A stretch of 32,617 nucleotides of DNA from Gammaproteobacteria bacterium (GTDB lineage Bacteria; Pseudomonadota; Gammaproteobacteria; Arenicellales; JAANXG01). Shown here one piece after another: positions 14,052-24,709 of this stretch. Numbering within the stretch: position 1 is the first letter of the stretch; each line of letters opens with the position of its first letter. The notes under the pieces are model-generated. The model saw only the letters and a list, made by a program, of their open reading frames with translations, ran no database searches and was not told the origin of the DNA. A program made the position numbers and the translations under genes. Where the stretch lies: assembly GCA_018263405.1 (NCBI GenBank), contig JAANXG010000004.1:1-32617 (forward strand). Direction: 5' to 3'.

Positions 14052-15502
14052 GCCCCGGAATTGCCGTTACTGATCTGCTGGCCGGGATGGCTGAACCGTC
14101 CGTCATCCTCGAAGGAACCGTAACGGGTCTGGCGATTGACAGCCGCTGCGTCGAGGGCGGTGAACTGTTTCTCGCGTACCCGGGCGTGCGTCTGGATGGC
14201 CGTTCGTTCATCGACGAGGCACTGAATCGGGGCGCGGCCGCGGTGGCGTTCGAGCCGGAACGGTTCGAATTCGCGAATCGCCGGGTGTCCGGTATTCCCG
14301 TTGCCGGCCTATCGGCTCGGGTCAGTGAAATCGCCGCGCGCTTTTATGCCAGGCCGAGCGGAGAGCTTTGTGTTATCGGGGTAACCGGTACCAATGGCAA
14401 AACGAGCTGCGTGCATTTCCTCTCCCAGAGCCTGGAACGGCTGGGGGAAAAGGTCCGCATGATCGGCACGCTCGGCAGCGGGGTTGTCTGGCGCCCGCGA
14501 ACCAACGGATTAACCACCCCCAGCCCATTGGATTTGCAAAAGCAGTTGAGACAATTTGTGAATGATGGGGCGGCGTATGTCGTGATGGAAGTATCTTCCC
14601 ATGCCCTGAAGCAAGGGCGGATTTCGGCGGTGGATTTCGATGTCGCCCTCTTTACGAATCTTACCCGGGACCACTTGGACTATCACGCCGATATCGACGA
14701 TTATGCGGGCGCGAAAAAATCCCTCTTCGAGCGAGCGTCGTTGCGTTTGGCCGTGGTAAACGTCGACGACCCGGTGGGCCGGCAAATTCGCGAGGAATCG
14801 ACGGCACCGGTAGCGAGTTTTGGGGAACAGGGCGTATTCGGGCCCGGCGCGGTCCGCATCGAGGAGACGGGACTGACGATACGGGTTACCAATCCATATC
14901 GAGCGATTAAGGTGTCCGTGGCCTTGCTCGGTCGTGTGAATGTCGCCAATGTACTGGCTGTTGCCGCTACCTTGCTGGCAATGGGTTTTGATCCGGCGGA
15001 CGTGGAAAAGGCGCTCAATCAGCTGTCGCCGGTACCGGGCCGCATGGAGTTATTCCGGTCTCCTCGCGGGGGGCCGACCGCCGTGGTGGATTACGCCCAC
15101 ACCCCGGATGCGCTGGAACAGGCCTTGCGGTCCGTGCGCGAACACTGTCGCGGCGAGCTGTGGTGCGTGTTCGGGTGCGGCGGAGACCGTGATCGCGGCA
15201 AGCGACCCAAAATGGGGAGAATTGCCGAACAATACGCCGAGCGCGTAGTGCTTACCAACGACAATCCCCGCGGTGAACCACCGGACCGGATTGTAGCGGA
15301 AATTCGTGACGGCATGCACCGCGGTCCGGACGTTGTTCTGGACCGCGGAACGGCGATTGCCGGGGCGCTTGAGGCCGCGTGCCCGGACGATTGGGTATTA
15401 ATCGCCGGAAAGGGCCATGAGACCAGTCAGGTCATCGATGAGAAGGTCATGCCTTTCGACGATCGCGAGGTCGTGTCGGGGTGCCTGGGAAAGGCCGCAT
15501 GA
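14048..15502 (+). CDS. murE: UDP-MurNAc-tripeptide synthetase MurE (meso-DAP type)
   Basis: 484 aa cytoplasmic Mur ligase that adds the third stem residue to UDP-MurNAc-L-Ala-D-Glu. The ATP-binding motif GTNGKT is at 114-119, MEVSSHAL and LTRDHLDYH in the central domain, and VDYAHTPDALEQAL plus a DNPR motif at residue 405 in the C-terminal domain. DNPR is the signature for meso-diaminopimelate rather than lysine, so the wall is DAP-type. Starts within the ftsI stop and overlaps murF by 4 nt. Confidence 0.97.
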   Translation: MSPGIAVTDLLAGMAEPSVILEGTVTGLAIDSRCVEGGELFLAYPGVRLDGRSFIDEALNRGAAAVAFEPERFEFANRRVSGIPVAGLSARVSEIAARFYARPSGELCVIGVTGTNGKTSCVHFLSQSLERLGEKVRMIGTLGSGVVWRPRTNGLTTPSPLDLQKQLRQFVNDGAAYVVMEVSSHALKQGRISAVDFDVALFTNLTRDHLDYHADIDDYAGAKKSLFERASLRLAVVNVDDPVGRQIREESTAPVASFGEQGVFGPGAVRIEETGLTIRVTNPYRAIKVSVALLGRVNVANVLAVAATLLAMGFDPADVEKALNQLSPVPGRMELFRSPRGGPTAVVDYAHTPDALEQALRSVREHCRGELWCVFGCGGDRDRGKRPKMGRIAEQYAERVVLTNDNPRGEPPDRIVAEIRDGMHRGPDVVLDRGTAIAGALEAACPDDWVLIAGKGHETSQVIDEKVMPFDDREVVSGCLGKAA

Positions 15503-16854
15503 TGTGCTTATCCGAGGTGGCCGAGGGTGTGGGCGGCCGGTTGATCGGGCGCGACACCCGTATTCAAGGCGTATCGACGGATACCCGGACGCTGAATCGG
15601 GGGGAACTGTTCGTGGCGTTGAAAGGGCCGTCGTTCGACGGCGATGCCTTTGTGGAGGCGGCCCGCGACGCCGGAGCCGCAGGGGCCATCGTTCAAGCGG
15701 ACATGGAATCCGTGCTCCCGATTATCCAGGTTCGGGATCCCCGCAAAGCACTGGGGGACCTTGGTGGACTTTGGCGGGCGGGGTTTTCCATTCCGGTCGT
15801 GGCGGTTACCGGCAGCAACGGCAAAACCACCGTCAAGGAAATGATCGGCTCGATTCTGACGACCCACGGACCGGCGTTGATCTCCACCGGCAATCTGAAC
15901 AACGATATAGGCGTGCCGCGGATCTTGTGCGGTCTTCGTCCAGAGCATCAGTACGCGGTACTTGAAATGGGGATGAATCAACCGGGTGAAATTCGCTACC
16001 TCTCCTGCCTGGCAAAACCTACCGTGGCGGTCATCACCAACGCATCGCCGGCTCATCTCGAAGGGCTGGGAACGCTGGAGTCGGTGGTCGATGCCAAGGG
16101 CGAAATCATGGCGGGACTCGGGGCCGGTAGCGTGCTCGTGCTCAATCGGGAAGACTCCTTTTTTGATTACTGGTGCCGTATGGCGGGAGGCCATCCGGTG
16201 TTGTCCTTCGGACTCGAACCCGGCTCGGATGTATACGTGTCGGATTACTCGGGAACGGATAATCGATTCCGTCTGCACGTCCGCGGTCAATCCATCGACA
16301 TCAGCCTGCGACTTTCGGGCCGGCACAATGCCGCCAATGCGCTTGCCGCGGCCGCCGCGGCGTTTGCCGTCGGTTTCGAACTGGAGCAGATCAAGGTCGG
16401 ATTGGAGCGAGTCGAACCGGTGCCGGGCCGGCTGTGTTTTCGTCGAGGGGTAGGCGGCGCGCGGGTTCTGGATGACAGCTACAACGCTAATCCGGCTTCG
16501 GTCGCTGCCGGCATCGACGTGCTGGCGGCGCGACCGGGTAAACGCATCGTGGTGCTCGGAGATATGGCCGAATTGGGGTCGGAAGCGAGAGCGCTGCACG
16601 AAAGGGTAGGCACGCACGCACGCAGCAAGGGTGTTGACGAGCTGCACGGATTCGGAGCGTTGAGTGCGGCGGCGGTCGAAGCTTTCGGACCTGCCGGATT
16701 TCATTACCTCGATCGCGATGAACTCGTCGAACGACTCAAAGCCGAGGTGGGCCACGACACGACATTTCTCGTCAAGGGCTCCCGCGGCATGCACATGGAC
16801 GAGATTGTCGATGCGCTCGTTGAAGCTCCGCGGGCGACGGGAGGCGCACACTGA
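15499..16854 (+). CDS. murF: UDP-MurNAc-pentapeptide synthetase MurF
   Basis: 451 aa Mur ligase joining D-Ala-D-Ala (made by Ddl, also here) to the tripeptide precursor. It has GSNGKT at 105-110 for [30 protein letters not shown], and [11 protein letters not shown] in the C-terminal domain, all typical of MurF. ATG 15499 overlaps the murE stop as ATGA and has GGAAAGG upstream; the frame could be extended to GTG 15481. It ends one base into the mraY start. Confidence 0.96.
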   Translation: MMCLSEVAEGVGGRLIGRDTRIQGVSTDTRTLNRGELFVALKGPSFDGDAFVEAARDAGAAGAIVQADMESVLPIIQVRDPRKALGDLGGLWRAGFSIPVVAVTGSNGKTTVKEMIGSILTTHGPALISTGNLNNDIGVPRILCGLRPEHQYAVLEMGMNQPGEIRYLSCLAKPTVAVITNASPAHLEGLGTLESVVDAKGEIMAGLGAGSVLVLNREDSFFDYWCRMAGGHPVLSFGLEPGSDVYVSDYSGTDNRFRLHVRGQSIDISLRLSGRHNAANALAAAAAAFAVGFELEQIKVGLERVEPVPGRLCFRRGVGGARVLDDSYNANPASVAAGIDVLAARPGKRIVVLGDMAELGSEARALHERVGTHARSKGVDELHGFGALSAAAVEAFGPAGFHYLDRDELVERLKAEVGHDTTFLVKGSRGMHMDEIVDALVEAPRATGGAH

Positions 16855-17936
16855 TGCTCTTGTTCCTGTTTGACGCCTTGGCCGACGAATTCTCCGTGTT
16901 CAATGTGTTTCGTTACATCACCTTCCGCGGCATTTGCGGTGTGCTCACCGCGCTGGCGATTTGTTTCGTTTTAGGCCCTTTGATGATCCGCAGGTTGAGC
17001 CTCTACCAGATCGGTCAGACGGTGCGCCAGGACGGACCGCCGACGCATTTCGACAAGGTGGGGACCCCGACGATGGGCGGGGCGATGATATTGGTTTCAG
17101 TCCTCGTCTCTACGCTGTTATGGGCCGACTTAACCAACCGGTTTGTGTGGGTAGTTTTGCTGGTTTGTGTGGCTTTCGGCGTCATCGGCTGGCTTGACGA
17201 CTACCGCAAACTGGTCGACAAAAACCCGCGCGGCATCGGCGCCGGCAATAAATTCATCGCGCAGAGTGTCGTGGGACTCGCCAGCGCCGTGTTTTTGTAC
17301 GTGACCGCCCAATCGCCGGCCGAGATTTCGTTGATCGTCCCGTTGTTCAAGGAAGTCACCATCTACATGGGCCCTTGGTTCATTCTGTTGACTTACCTGG
17401 TGATTGTCGGGACCAGCAACGCCGTCAATCTGACCGACGGCCTGGACGGTCTGGCGATCGTGCCGACGGTGCTGGTGGCGGGCGGCTTGGGAGTTTTTGC
17501 CTATGCCACCGGCCACAGCATTTTCGCCGGCTACTTGGGGATTCCCTATATTGCGGGCTCCGGAGAAGTTCTGATTGTCTGTGGTGTTCTGGTAGGGGCC
17601 GGATTGGGGTTTTTGTGGTTCAACACTTATCCGGCCCAGGTTTTCATGGGCGATATCGGAGCGCTGGCGCTGGGTGGCGCGTTGGGAACGGTGGCGGTGG
17701 TGGTCCGGCAGGAGATCGTTTTGTTCGTCATGGGTGGGATATTTGTCGTCGAGACCGTTTCCGTGATTCTCCAGGTGGCGTCTTTCAAACTTGTCGGGAA
17801 ACGCGTGTTTAAAATGGCGCCGCTGCACCACCACTTCGAACTTAAAGGTTGGCCGGAGCCCAGGGTCAGTGTGCGATTCTGGATTATCAGCCTGATCCTT
17901 GTACTGGTGGGTCTGGCCACTCTGAAGATCCGCTGA
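16854..17936 (+). CDS. mraY: Phospho-N-acetylmuramoyl-pentapeptide transferase MraY
   Basis: 360 aa integral inner-membrane enzyme that links phospho-MurNAc-pentapeptide to undecaprenyl phosphate, forming lipid I. About ten membrane helices are visible. Conserved loops are [24 protein letters not shown] with the Asp pair, [28 protein letters not shown] and the [13 protein letters not shown] His-rich loop near the C-terminus. It overlaps murF by 1 nt and is followed by murD after 2 nt. Confidence 0.97.
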   Translation: MLLFLFDALADEFSVFNVFRYITFRGICGVLTALAICFVLGPLMIRRLSLYQIGQTVRQDGPPTHFDKVGTPTMGGAMILVSVLVSTLLWADLTNRFVWVVLLVCVAFGVIGWLDDYRKLVDKNPRGIGAGNKFIAQSVVGLASAVFLYVTAQSPAEISLIVPLFKEVTIYMGPWFILLTYLVIVGTSNAVNLTDGLDGLAIVPTVLVAGGLGVFAYATGHSIFAGYLGIPYIAGSGEVLIVCGVLVGAGLGFLWFNTYPAQVFMGDIGALALGGALGTVAVVVRQEIVLFVMGGIFVVETVSVILQVASFKLVGKRVFKMAPLHHHFELKGWPEPRVSVRFWIISLILVLVGLATLKIR

Positions 17937-17938
17937 AC

Positions 17939-19294
17939 ATGATCGCGGCGATGCAAACCCCGGAACTACAAACGCGATACGACGCGATCGTCGTGGGCCT
18001 GGGCAAAACCGGTCTGGCGTGTTTGCGGCATCTCCGGCAACGCGGTTTGACGGTGGCGGTGGCGGATACCCGCTTGGATCCACCTTTGGCGGGCGAGCTG
18101 CGCCGGAACCTACCGGAGGTCGAGCTCTTTACCGGTGAATTGCACGCCGCGTTGCTGAGGCGCGCCCGTCAGCTTGTCGTGAGTCCCGGCGTATCCATTC
18201 GCGAGACGGCCATCGACGAAGCGCGGCAATCGGGGGTCGAAGTCATCGGGGATATCGAGTTGTTTGCGCGAACGGTCGACCAACCAGTGATCGCGATTAC
18301 GGGTTCGAACGGAAAAAGCACCGTCACTCGGCTGGTGGAATTCATGGGCCGTGAATCCGGCTTGGATGTGATAGCAGCCGGCAATATCGGCACGCCGGCG
18401 CTCGACCTGCTGGCGGGAACCGAACACGCGTTTTATGCCGTGGAGCTGTCGAGTTTCCAGCTGGAAACCACGTATACGCTTCGGCCGGCCGCGGCAGCGC
18501 TGTTGAATGTTTCCCACGACCACATGGACCGTTACACCACATTCGCCGAGTACCTTGAAGCCAAGCAGCGTATCCATAACGGCGCCCGGGCCGCGGTCGT
18601 CAACCGGGACGACCCCGCTACGCGTCCACGTCTGCCCGCAGCGAAAATTTATACCTTTGGTCTGGACCGCCCGCCCGGCGACCGGGACTTCGGGATCCTA
18701 AACTTGGGTGGGGAGTCCTGGCTGACGTGCGGCGAGCGGCGACTAATCGATGCCGACGCGCTGCAACTCGCCGGCCGCCACAACTGGGCCAATGTGCTGG
18801 CGGCGCTGGCGCTGGCGAAAGCGGTGGGCTGGGATGTTCAGCGATGCGCGCAGGCGGCGACCCGTTTCCAGGGTTTGCCGCACCGCATGGAGTGCGTGGC
18901 TGAAATAAACGGCGTGTGGTGGGTGAACGACTCGAAGGCGACCAATGTCGGTGCGACCGTATCGGCGCTGTCCGGCGTCGCGACACCAGTGATACTGATC
19001 GCCGGGGGCGATGGGAAAGGCGCGGATTTCACGCCGCTACAGGCGGCGGTCGAACAACATGCCCGAGCCCTGGTCCTGTTTGGCCGCGACGCGACGATGA
19101 TCGACCGGGCAGTGGGTGATGCAGCCGCCAAGTATCGGGTGATCGATCTGGAGCAGGGCGTGCAACGGGCGTCGATGTTGGCCGAGTCCGGTGACACGGT
19201 GTTGTTCTCGCCGGCGTGCGCCAGCTTCGACATGTTTACCGATTACGAGCAGCGCGGTGCGGCATTCCGGGCGGCTGTACGGAGCTTGTCGTGA
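17939..19294 (+). CDS. murD: UDP-MurNAc-L-alanine:D-glutamate ligase MurD
   Basis: 451 aa Mur ligase. It has an N-terminal Rossmann-type UDP-binding domain (AIVVGLGKTGLACLRHL), the ATP motif GSNGKS at 122-127, ELSSFQLE and LNVSHDHMDRY in the central domain, and NDSKATNVGAT and LIAGGDGKGADF towards the C-terminus. A longer frame begins inside mraY, but ATG 17939 directly follows the mraY stop and fits the family length. ATG 17951 is possible. The end overlaps ftsW by 4 nt. Confidence 0.96.
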   Translation: MIAAMQTPELQTRYDAIVVGLGKTGLACLRHLRQRGLTVAVADTRLDPPLAGELRRNLPEVELFTGELHAALLRRARQLVVSPGVSIRETAIDEARQSGVEVIGDIELFARTVDQPVIAITGSNGKSTVTRLVEFMGRESGLDVIAAGNIGTPALDLLAGTEHAFYAVELSSFQLETTYTLRPAAAALLNVSHDHMDRYTTFAEYLEAKQRIHNGARAAVVNRDDPATRPRLPAAKIYTFGLDRPPGDRDFGILNLGGESWLTCGERRLIDADALQLAGRHNWANVLAALALAKAVGWDVQRCAQAATRFQGLPHRMECVAEINGVWWVNDSKATNVGATVSALSGVATPVILIAGGDGKGADFTPLQAAVEQHARALVLFGRDATMIDRAVGDAAAKYRVIDLEQGVQRASMLAESGDTVLFSPACASFDMFTDYEQRGAAFRAAVRSLS

Positions 19295-20460
19295 ACACGG
19301 TCAGCCGGGTTACGGCCACGCGCTCGGATCCGTGGGCGCATGGAAACGGCTTCGACGGGCTGTTGCTCGGCACCGTGGCGGTAATCCTTGCCTTCGGCTC
19401 GCTAATGGTGGCGTCCGCCGGCGTCGCGAATGCCGGTTCGAGCGGCCCGATGGCGCTGTTCGGCCCCACGCTGCGCCATCTGGTCCACGTCGCGGTGGGC
19501 GTGGCCGCGATGCTCTTGGTGTCACGGGTTCCGGTGGCTTGGTGGGAGGCAATGGGCAAACCCCTGTTGCTGCTGGGACTGGGGTTGCTGGTGGTACTGT
19601 TTTTGCCCGGTATCGGTCTAACCTACAACGGCAGCACTCGATGGCTCGACATCGCCGGCTTTGGATTCCAGCCCGCGGAACCGGCGAAGCTTTTCATGGT
19701 GGTGTATGCCGCCGGTTACTTGACGCGCAAGCACGAAGTACTCGGGGATTTCACCCACGGCGTTTTAACGATCGGCCTGGTGTTGGCCGTTGTGGGTTTG
19801 CTGTTACTGTTGCAGCCGGATTTCGGTAGTTTTGTGGTGATTGCGCTCACCGTTGGGGCCCTGCTGTTTCTGTCCGGCGTCAGGTTTTGGCACTTTCTGC
19901 TTTGCGCGCTGGTCGGCGCCGGCGCCATGGTGTTCCTGATCTGGTCCAAGGCGTATCGAGCCGATCGCGTAACGAGCTTTCTGGATCCTTGGCAGGATCC
20001 CGCTGACACGTCCTACCAGCTCGTTCAGGGTCTGATCGCCTTGGGACGCGGGGAATGGTTTGGCGTTGGCATCGGGGCCAGTGTCCAGAAGCTGTACTTC
20101 CTGCCCCACGCGGAAACCGATTTCCTGCTGGCGGTGATCGGCGAAGAACTCGGGTTCGTCGGCGTCTGCTTCGCGATCGTCCTATACGGCATCCTTTTGT
20201 GGCGATCGTTCGCGATTTCGCGGACCGCCGAACGTATCGGGAAACTCCACGCCGCTCGTTTGGCCCAGGGATTGTCGCTGCTGCTCGTGTTGCAGGCGAT
20301 GATTCATATCGGCGTCAATCTCGGGTCTTTGCCCACCAAGGGGTTGACTCTGCCGTTAATGAGCCATGGCGGCAGCAGCCTGATTACCAGTTGTATTGCC
20401 GTGGGCATGCTGTTGGCAATCGAACGCTCGATACAACCCGGACCGGGGAGAACGCCGTGA
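19291..20460 (+). CDS. ftsW: Septal peptidoglycan polymerase FtsW (SEDS)
   Basis: 389 aa polytopic membrane protein of the SEDS family that polymerises lipid II with FtsI. Motifs are GSTRWLDIAGFGFQPAEPAKLF, LLLQPDFGSFVVI, the long periplasmic-loop segment with YQLVQGLIALGRGEWFGVGIG, LPHAETDFLLAVIGEELGF and LPTKGLTLPLMSHGGSS. Start GTG 19291 overlaps the murD stop as GTGA with GGAG upstream; earlier starts would run into murD. It ends overlapping the murG GTG. Confidence 0.96.
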   Translation: MNTVSRVTATRSDPWAHGNGFDGLLLGTVAVILAFGSLMVASAGVANAGSSGPMALFGPTLRHLVHVAVGVAAMLLVSRVPVAWWEAMGKPLLLLGLGLLVVLFLPGIGLTYNGSTRWLDIAGFGFQPAEPAKLFMVVYAAGYLTRKHEVLGDFTHGVLTIGLVLAVVGLLLLLQPDFGSFVVIALTVGALLFLSGVRFWHFLLCALVGAGAMVFLIWSKAYRADRVTSFLDPWQDPADTSYQLVQGLIALGRGEWFGVGIGASVQKLYFLPHAETDFLLAVIGEELGFVGVCFAIVLYGILLWRSFAISRTAERIGKLHAARLAQGLSLLLVLQAMIHIGVNLGSLPTKGLTLPLMSHGGSSLITSCIAVGMLLAIERSIQPGPGRTP

Positions 20461-21515
20461 GAACGTTGTTGATCATGGCCGGCGGCACCGGCGGTCACGT
20501 GTACCCGGCCTTGTCCGTCGCCGGTGAAATGAAACGCCGCGGGGTCGAGGTCGTGTGGCTGGGGACACGCCACGGTTTGGAGGCGCGGGTCGTCCCGCAG
20601 GCCGGGTTTGACATTGAGTGGATTACGATTCGGGGCCTGAAGGGCAAAGGGCTCGCCGGTCTGCTACGCATGCCGTTTTTGCTGATGTTGGCCATGCTGC
20701 AAACCCTGGGCGTCGTGTTGCGGCGCCGGCCCGCGGCGGTACTGGGTATGGGAGGCTTTGTATCCGGACCGGGCGCACTGACGGCCTGGCTGCTGCAGAT
20801 TCCCGTGTTGATTCACGAGGCCAATGCGATCGCGGGGTTCACCAACCGTTGGTTGGCCAGGATTGCGCGGCGCGTGATGACCGGCTTCCCCGTCGGTCTC
20901 GGTCCGCGGTCCATCCACGTCGGGCACCCGGTCCGCGAAGAGATCCTGGCCCTCCCGGGTCCCGATGCACGGCTCATCGACCGCCGGGGACCGTTCCGGA
21001 TTCTCGTTGTCGGTGGCAGCCAGGGGGCGAGGGCGTTGAACCAACACATGCCGAAATTGCTGCCGTGCGTGCCGGTGGACGTGGCGATCCGCCATCAGGC
21101 GGGTCGGGACAACGTGGTGGCCGTACGCGAGATTTACGAGACGAGCGGTACCAATGCCGAAGTCCGGGAATTCATTAGTGACATGTCCGCCGCCTACGCC
21201 TGGGCGGACCTGGTTGTCTGCCGTGCCGGTGCGATGACCGTGGCGGAGGTCTGTGCGTCGGGCTCCGCCGCCGTATTTGTTCCCTTTCCGGTAGCCGTCG
21301 GTGACCATCAAACCGCCAATGCCCGTTTTCTGTGCGAGCGCAAAGCGGCCTGGATGTGGCCGGAGACCGGACTGACGCCGGAAACGGTCAACGCTTTTTT
21401 CGCCGTGTTGACCCGACAGGAAATCCGCGAACGGGGCGCGCGCGCCCGCGAACTGGCCGTCCCCGACAGCACGCAGCGAGTCGGCGACGCCTGCATGGAG
21501 GTACTCCATGCGTAA
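20457..21515 (+). CDS. murG: Lipid II synthase MurG (GT-B GlcNAc transferase)
   Basis: 352 aa peripheral inner-membrane glycosyltransferase that adds GlcNAc from UDP-GlcNAc to lipid [12 protein letters not shown] at 9-19 is the N-terminal glycine loop; [40 protein letters not shown] and [13 protein letters not shown] follow, with the C-terminal domain binding UDP-GlcNAc. The open frame runs back into ftsW, but GTG 20457 overlaps the ftsW stop and gives the normal length. It overlaps murC by 8 nt. Confidence 0.96.
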   Translation: MRTLLIMAGGTGGHVYPALSVAGEMKRRGVEVVWLGTRHGLEARVVPQAGFDIEWITIRGLKGKGLAGLLRMPFLLMLAMLQTLGVVLRRRPAAVLGMGGFVSGPGALTAWLLQIPVLIHEANAIAGFTNRWLARIARRVMTGFPVGLGPRSIHVGHPVREEILALPGPDARLIDRRGPFRILVVGGSQGARALNQHMPKLLPCVPVDVAIRHQAGRDNVVAVREIYETSGTNAEVREFISDMSAAYAWADLVVCRAGAMTVAEVCASGSAAVFVPFPVAVGDHQTANARFLCERKAAWMWPETGLTPETVNAFFAVLTRQEIRERGARARELAVPDSTQRVGDACMEVLHA

Positions 21516-22896
21516 CCGTGTGAATCGCATCCACTTCGTGGGAATCGGCGGAGCCGGTATGAGCGGAATCGCCGGAGTGCTCCTGAACCTGGGTTACCAG
21601 GTCTCCGGTTCGGATATCGTGGACAGTCCAACGACCGAGCACCTGCGCGAACAGGGCGCGGAGATTCATATTGGACACGACGCACGCTGGGTCGAGAACA
21701 GCGACGTGGTCGTTGTCTCCACGGCGATCCCTTCCGACAACGTGGAACTTGCGGCGGCGCGGAAAGCCAAGATTCCGGCGATCCCCCGGGCGGAAATGCT
21801 TGGAGAGTTGATGCGATTCCAGCGGGGAATCGCGGTGGCGGGGACCCACGGCAAAACGACCACGACGAGTTTGGTGTCAAGCGTCCTGGCCAGCGGCGGC
21901 CTGGATCCGACTTTCGTAGTGGGAGGATTGGTAAACAGCGTCGGAACGAATGCCTCGTTGGGTCGTGGAGAATATCTCGTGGCCGAGGCGGATGAGAGCG
22001 ATGCCTCCTTTCTTCACCTTCAGCCTGTCGTGGCGGTAGTAACCAACATCGATGCCGACCACATGTCCACGTATGGAGGCGATTTCGAGGCCCTGAAACA
22101 GACTTTCGTCGAGTTCCTGCTGAACCTGCCGTTCTATGGCCGCGCGGTGCTGTGTTGGGACGACCCCGTGGTGCGCGCGGTAGCAAGGTCCGTATCTAAG
22201 CCGATGCTGACCTATGGGACATGCCGGGAGGCGGATATACGGGCCGTCGACATCCGGCAAAAAGGTCTGGAGACCCATTTCCGTGTCCCGGGGGATACGG
22301 ATATGCAAGTGAAACTGGCGCTTCCCGGTAAACATAACGCGCTCAACGCCCTGGCCGCGATCGCCGTCGGCCGATATCTCGGTATCGGCGACGAACGAAT
22401 CGGGGCGGGCCTGAGCCGGTTCAAAGGGATCGAACGGCGGTTCCAGCTCAAGGGTAACTTCGCAACGCGGGACGGCGAGGCACTTGTGGTGGATGACTAT
22501 GGTCATCATCCCCGGGAACTGGAAGCCACCCTGGAAGCGGCACGGCAGGCCTGGCCGGACCGGCGCCTGGTGGTGGTATTCCAGCCCCACCGGTACTCGC
22601 GGACGAGGGAATTGCTGGACGATTTCAGTAGCGTCCTGGCGGATCAGGATCCATTGATCGTGACGGAAGTCTATTCGGCGGGGGAAACCCCGATCACGGG
22701 GGCCGACGGGCGTGCTCTGTGCCGCTCGATCCGACAACGGGGCCAAACCGATCCCGTGTTCGTAGAATCGCTGCACGAATTACCGGAGTTGTTGAAGGGC
22801 ATCGTACACGACGGCGACGTCGTACTGACGCTCGGTGCCGGGGACATCGGCCGCAAAGCGTCGGATTTGGTGCGGCGACAGGAGGGTGCAGCGTGA
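21508..22896 (+). CDS. murC: UDP-MurNAc:L-alanine ligase MurC
   Basis: 462 aa, first of the four Mur ligases, adding L-Ala to UDP-MurNAc. The N-terminal Rossmann domain starts [18 protein letters not shown], the ATP motif GTHGKTT is at 112-118, [12 protein letters not shown] and [11 protein letters not shown] lie in the central domain, and [15 protein letters not shown] in the C-terminal domain. The substrate-determining HFVGIGG start distinguishes it from Mpl. It ends one nucleotide into the murB ATG. Confidence 0.97.
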   Translation: MRNRVNRIHFVGIGGAGMSGIAGVLLNLGYQVSGSDIVDSPTTEHLREQGAEIHIGHDARWVENSDVVVVSTAIPSDNVELAAARKAKIPAIPRAEMLGELMRFQRGIAVAGTHGKTTTTSLVSSVLASGGLDPTFVVGGLVNSVGTNASLGRGEYLVAEADESDASFLHLQPVVAVVTNIDADHMSTYGGDFEALKQTFVEFLLNLPFYGRAVLCWDDPVVRAVARSVSKPMLTYGTCREADIRAVDIRQKGLETHFRVPGDTDMQVKLALPGKHNALNALAAIAVGRYLGIGDERIGAGLSRFKGIERRFQLKGNFATRDGEALVVDDYGHHPRELEATLEAARQAWPDRRLVVVFQPHRYSRTRELLDDFSSVLADQDPLIVTEVYSAGETPITGADGRALCRSIRQRGQTDPVFVESLHELPELLKGIVHDGDVVLTLGAGDIGRKASDLVRRQEGAA

Positions 22897-23801
22897 TGGC
22901 GGCGCACCGGCCCGTCGATTTCGAGCCCCGGGGCAAACTGCTTTACGGTGAGCCCATGTGCCGCCATACCAGTTGGCGCGTAGGGGGACCCGCCGATCTG
23001 TACTTCGCTCCCGCCGACCTCCAGGATTTGCTGGATTTCCTTCGATTTCGTCAACAGAAGGACTGGCCGGTAACGTGGTTCGGCCTCGGCAGCAATACGC
23101 TCGTTCGCGACGGGGGGATCCGGGGCATTGTCGTTGCAACCCACAAGAGCCTCGGTGAAATCGAATTGCGTGACGAACGTACGGTGCACGCGCAAGTAGG
23201 TGTGCCCTGTGCCAAGATTGCCCGGCTGACCGCGCGGAATGGCCTGGCGGATGCGGAATTTTTTGCAGGGATCCCCGGGACGCTGGGCGGTGCTTTGGCG
23301 ATGAATGCGGGAGCCCACGGACGGACGACCTGGGAAGTGGTCCACGACGTCGAGACCGTGGACCCGGGTGGACTGATCCATCGCCGGCGGGCCGTGGAGT
23401 TCGAGATCGGATATCGCAGCGTCCGTTCGCCGCGTGAGGAATGGTTTGTGTCCGCGGTCCTCGCGTTAAAAGCCGGGGATCCGGTCCAGTCACGGGAGCG
23501 GATTCGTGAATTTTTGGAGAGCCGTGCACGCAGCCAGCCCATTCGAATTCCGAACGCGGGTTCGGTATTCATCAATCCACCGAACGATCACGCGGCGCGC
23601 CTGATCGAAACCGCGGGGCTCAAAGGCGTCTGCGTGGGCGGTGCTTGTGTCTCGGAAAAGCACGCCAACTTCATCGTGAACCACGGAACGGCCAGCGCCA
23701 CCGATATTGAAACCTTGATCGAGCAGGTTGTGGGCAAGGTGAAGCAAGTGCATGGCATTGTGCTCCAACCGGAAGTCCGGATCGTCGGAGAAAGGCCATG
23801 A
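22896..23801 (+). CDS. murB: UDP-N-acetylenolpyruvoylglucosamine reductase MurB
   Basis: 301 aa FAD/NADPH enzyme that reduces enolpyruvyl-GlcNAc to UDP-MurNAc. FAD-binding features are HTSWRVGGPADLY and the WFGLGSNTLVRDGGIRG loop, then AGIPGTLGGALAMNAGAHG. The catalytic Ser sits in PNAGSVFINPP and a Glu in VLQPEVRIVG. At about 300 aa it is a type II MurB, unlike the 342-aa E. coli enzyme. AGGAGG at 22880 precedes both GTG 22893 and ATG 22896; ATG is chosen. Confidence 0.95.
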   Translation: MAAHRPVDFEPRGKLLYGEPMCRHTSWRVGGPADLYFAPADLQDLLDFLRFRQQKDWPVTWFGLGSNTLVRDGGIRGIVVATHKSLGEIELRDERTVHAQVGVPCAKIARLTARNGLADAEFFAGIPGTLGGALAMNAGAHGRTTWEVVHDVETVDPGGLIHRRRAVEFEIGYRSVRSPREEWFVSAVLALKAGDPVQSRERIREFLESRARSQPIRIPNAGSVFINPPNDHAARLIETAGLKGVCVGGACVSEKHANFIVNHGTASATDIETLIEQVVGKVKQVHGIVLQPEVRIVGERP

Positions 23802-24709
23802 ATCCGGCGGCGTTTGGAAAGGTAGCGGTGTTGATGGGGGGGATGTCTGCGGAGCGGGAAGTTTCGTTGAAAAGCGGAGCACAGGTACTCGAGGCACTGC
23901 AGGCCGCCGGTATTGATGCTGTCGCCATCGACGCCGGCCGTGACGTGATGGATCGATTGCGACGGGTTGGAGCCGAGCGGGCGTTTATTGTTCTGCACGG
24001 GCCCTGGGGCGAGGACGGTGTGGTACAGGGTGCGCTTGAAACCATCGGTATGCCGTATACGGGTAGCCGCGTACTTGGGTCGGCGCTGGCCATGGACAAG
24101 CTCCGGACCAAGCAGATCTGGTCGTGCCTGGGGTTGCCCACGCCGGAATACGCGGTCATCCGCCACGCCGACGAATTGCTCGGTGTGCTGGAGCGCCACG
24201 CGCTCCCACTGTTCGTCAAGCCCGGGGCCGAGGGCTCGAGCATCGGTGTCACGAAAGTCGAATCGCCGGAACAACTACGGGGTGCTTTCGATACCGCCGC
24301 GCGGTTTGGCGGTCCCGTGCTCGCCGAGTCTTTCATCGGCGGTCCGGAGGTCACGATATCCATTCTCGGCGACGATGCCCTGCCGATTATCAAGCTGGAA
24401 ACGCCCCGCACATTTTACGACTACGAAGCGAAATACCAATCCGACACCACAGGCTACCTGTGCCCCTGTGGCCTGGACGACGAGCTGGAATCCTCGCTGC
24501 AGTCGCTCGCGCTGGAAGCCTTTCGGGCGCTGGATTGCACCGGCTGGGGTCGTGTCGACCTGATGCTGGATTCGCGAATGAATCCCTATTTACTGGAAGC
24601 GAATACCATTCCGGGGATGACCGACCACAGCCTCGTGCCCATGGCAGCGCGCGAGGTGGGCCTGTCGTTCCCCGAGCTGGTCACGAAAATCCTGGAGACA
24701 TCGCTGTGA
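23798..24709 (+). CDS. ddl: D-alanine--D-alanine ligase
   Basis: 303 aa ATP-grasp enzyme making the D-Ala-D-Ala dipeptide used by MurF. Motifs are VLMGGMSAEREVSLKSG, LHGPWGEDGVVQG (the usual HGxxGEDG with Pro-Trp at the variable positions), YTGSRVLGSALAMDK, FVKPGAEGSSIGVTKV, YDYEAKY and LEANTIPGMTDHSLVP. Active-site Ser/Tyr and Mg2+ ligands appear intact. Overlaps murB (ATGA) and ftsQ (GTGA). Confidence 0.96.
   Translation: MNPAAFGKVAVLMGGMSAEREVSLKSGAQVLEALQAAGIDAVAIDAGRDVMDRLRRVGAERAFIVLHGPWGEDGVVQGALETIGMPYTGSRVLGSALAMDKLRTKQIWSCLGLPTPEYAVIRHADELLGVLERHALPLFVKPGAEGSSIGVTKVESPEQLRGAFDTAARFGGPVLAESFIGGPEVTISILGDDALPIIKLETPRTFYDYEAKYQSDTTGYLCPCGLDDELESSLQSLALEAFRALDCTGWGRVDLMLDSRMNPYLLEANTIPGMTDHSLVPMAAREVGLSFPELVTKILETSL

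Noticed and set aside
15508-16851. Long antisense open frame (447 codons) opposite murF
   Set aside because: It is a shadow of murF in a GC-rich sequence; no domain is recognisable and murF is certain. The same holds for long antisense frames opposite murG, mraY and murC.
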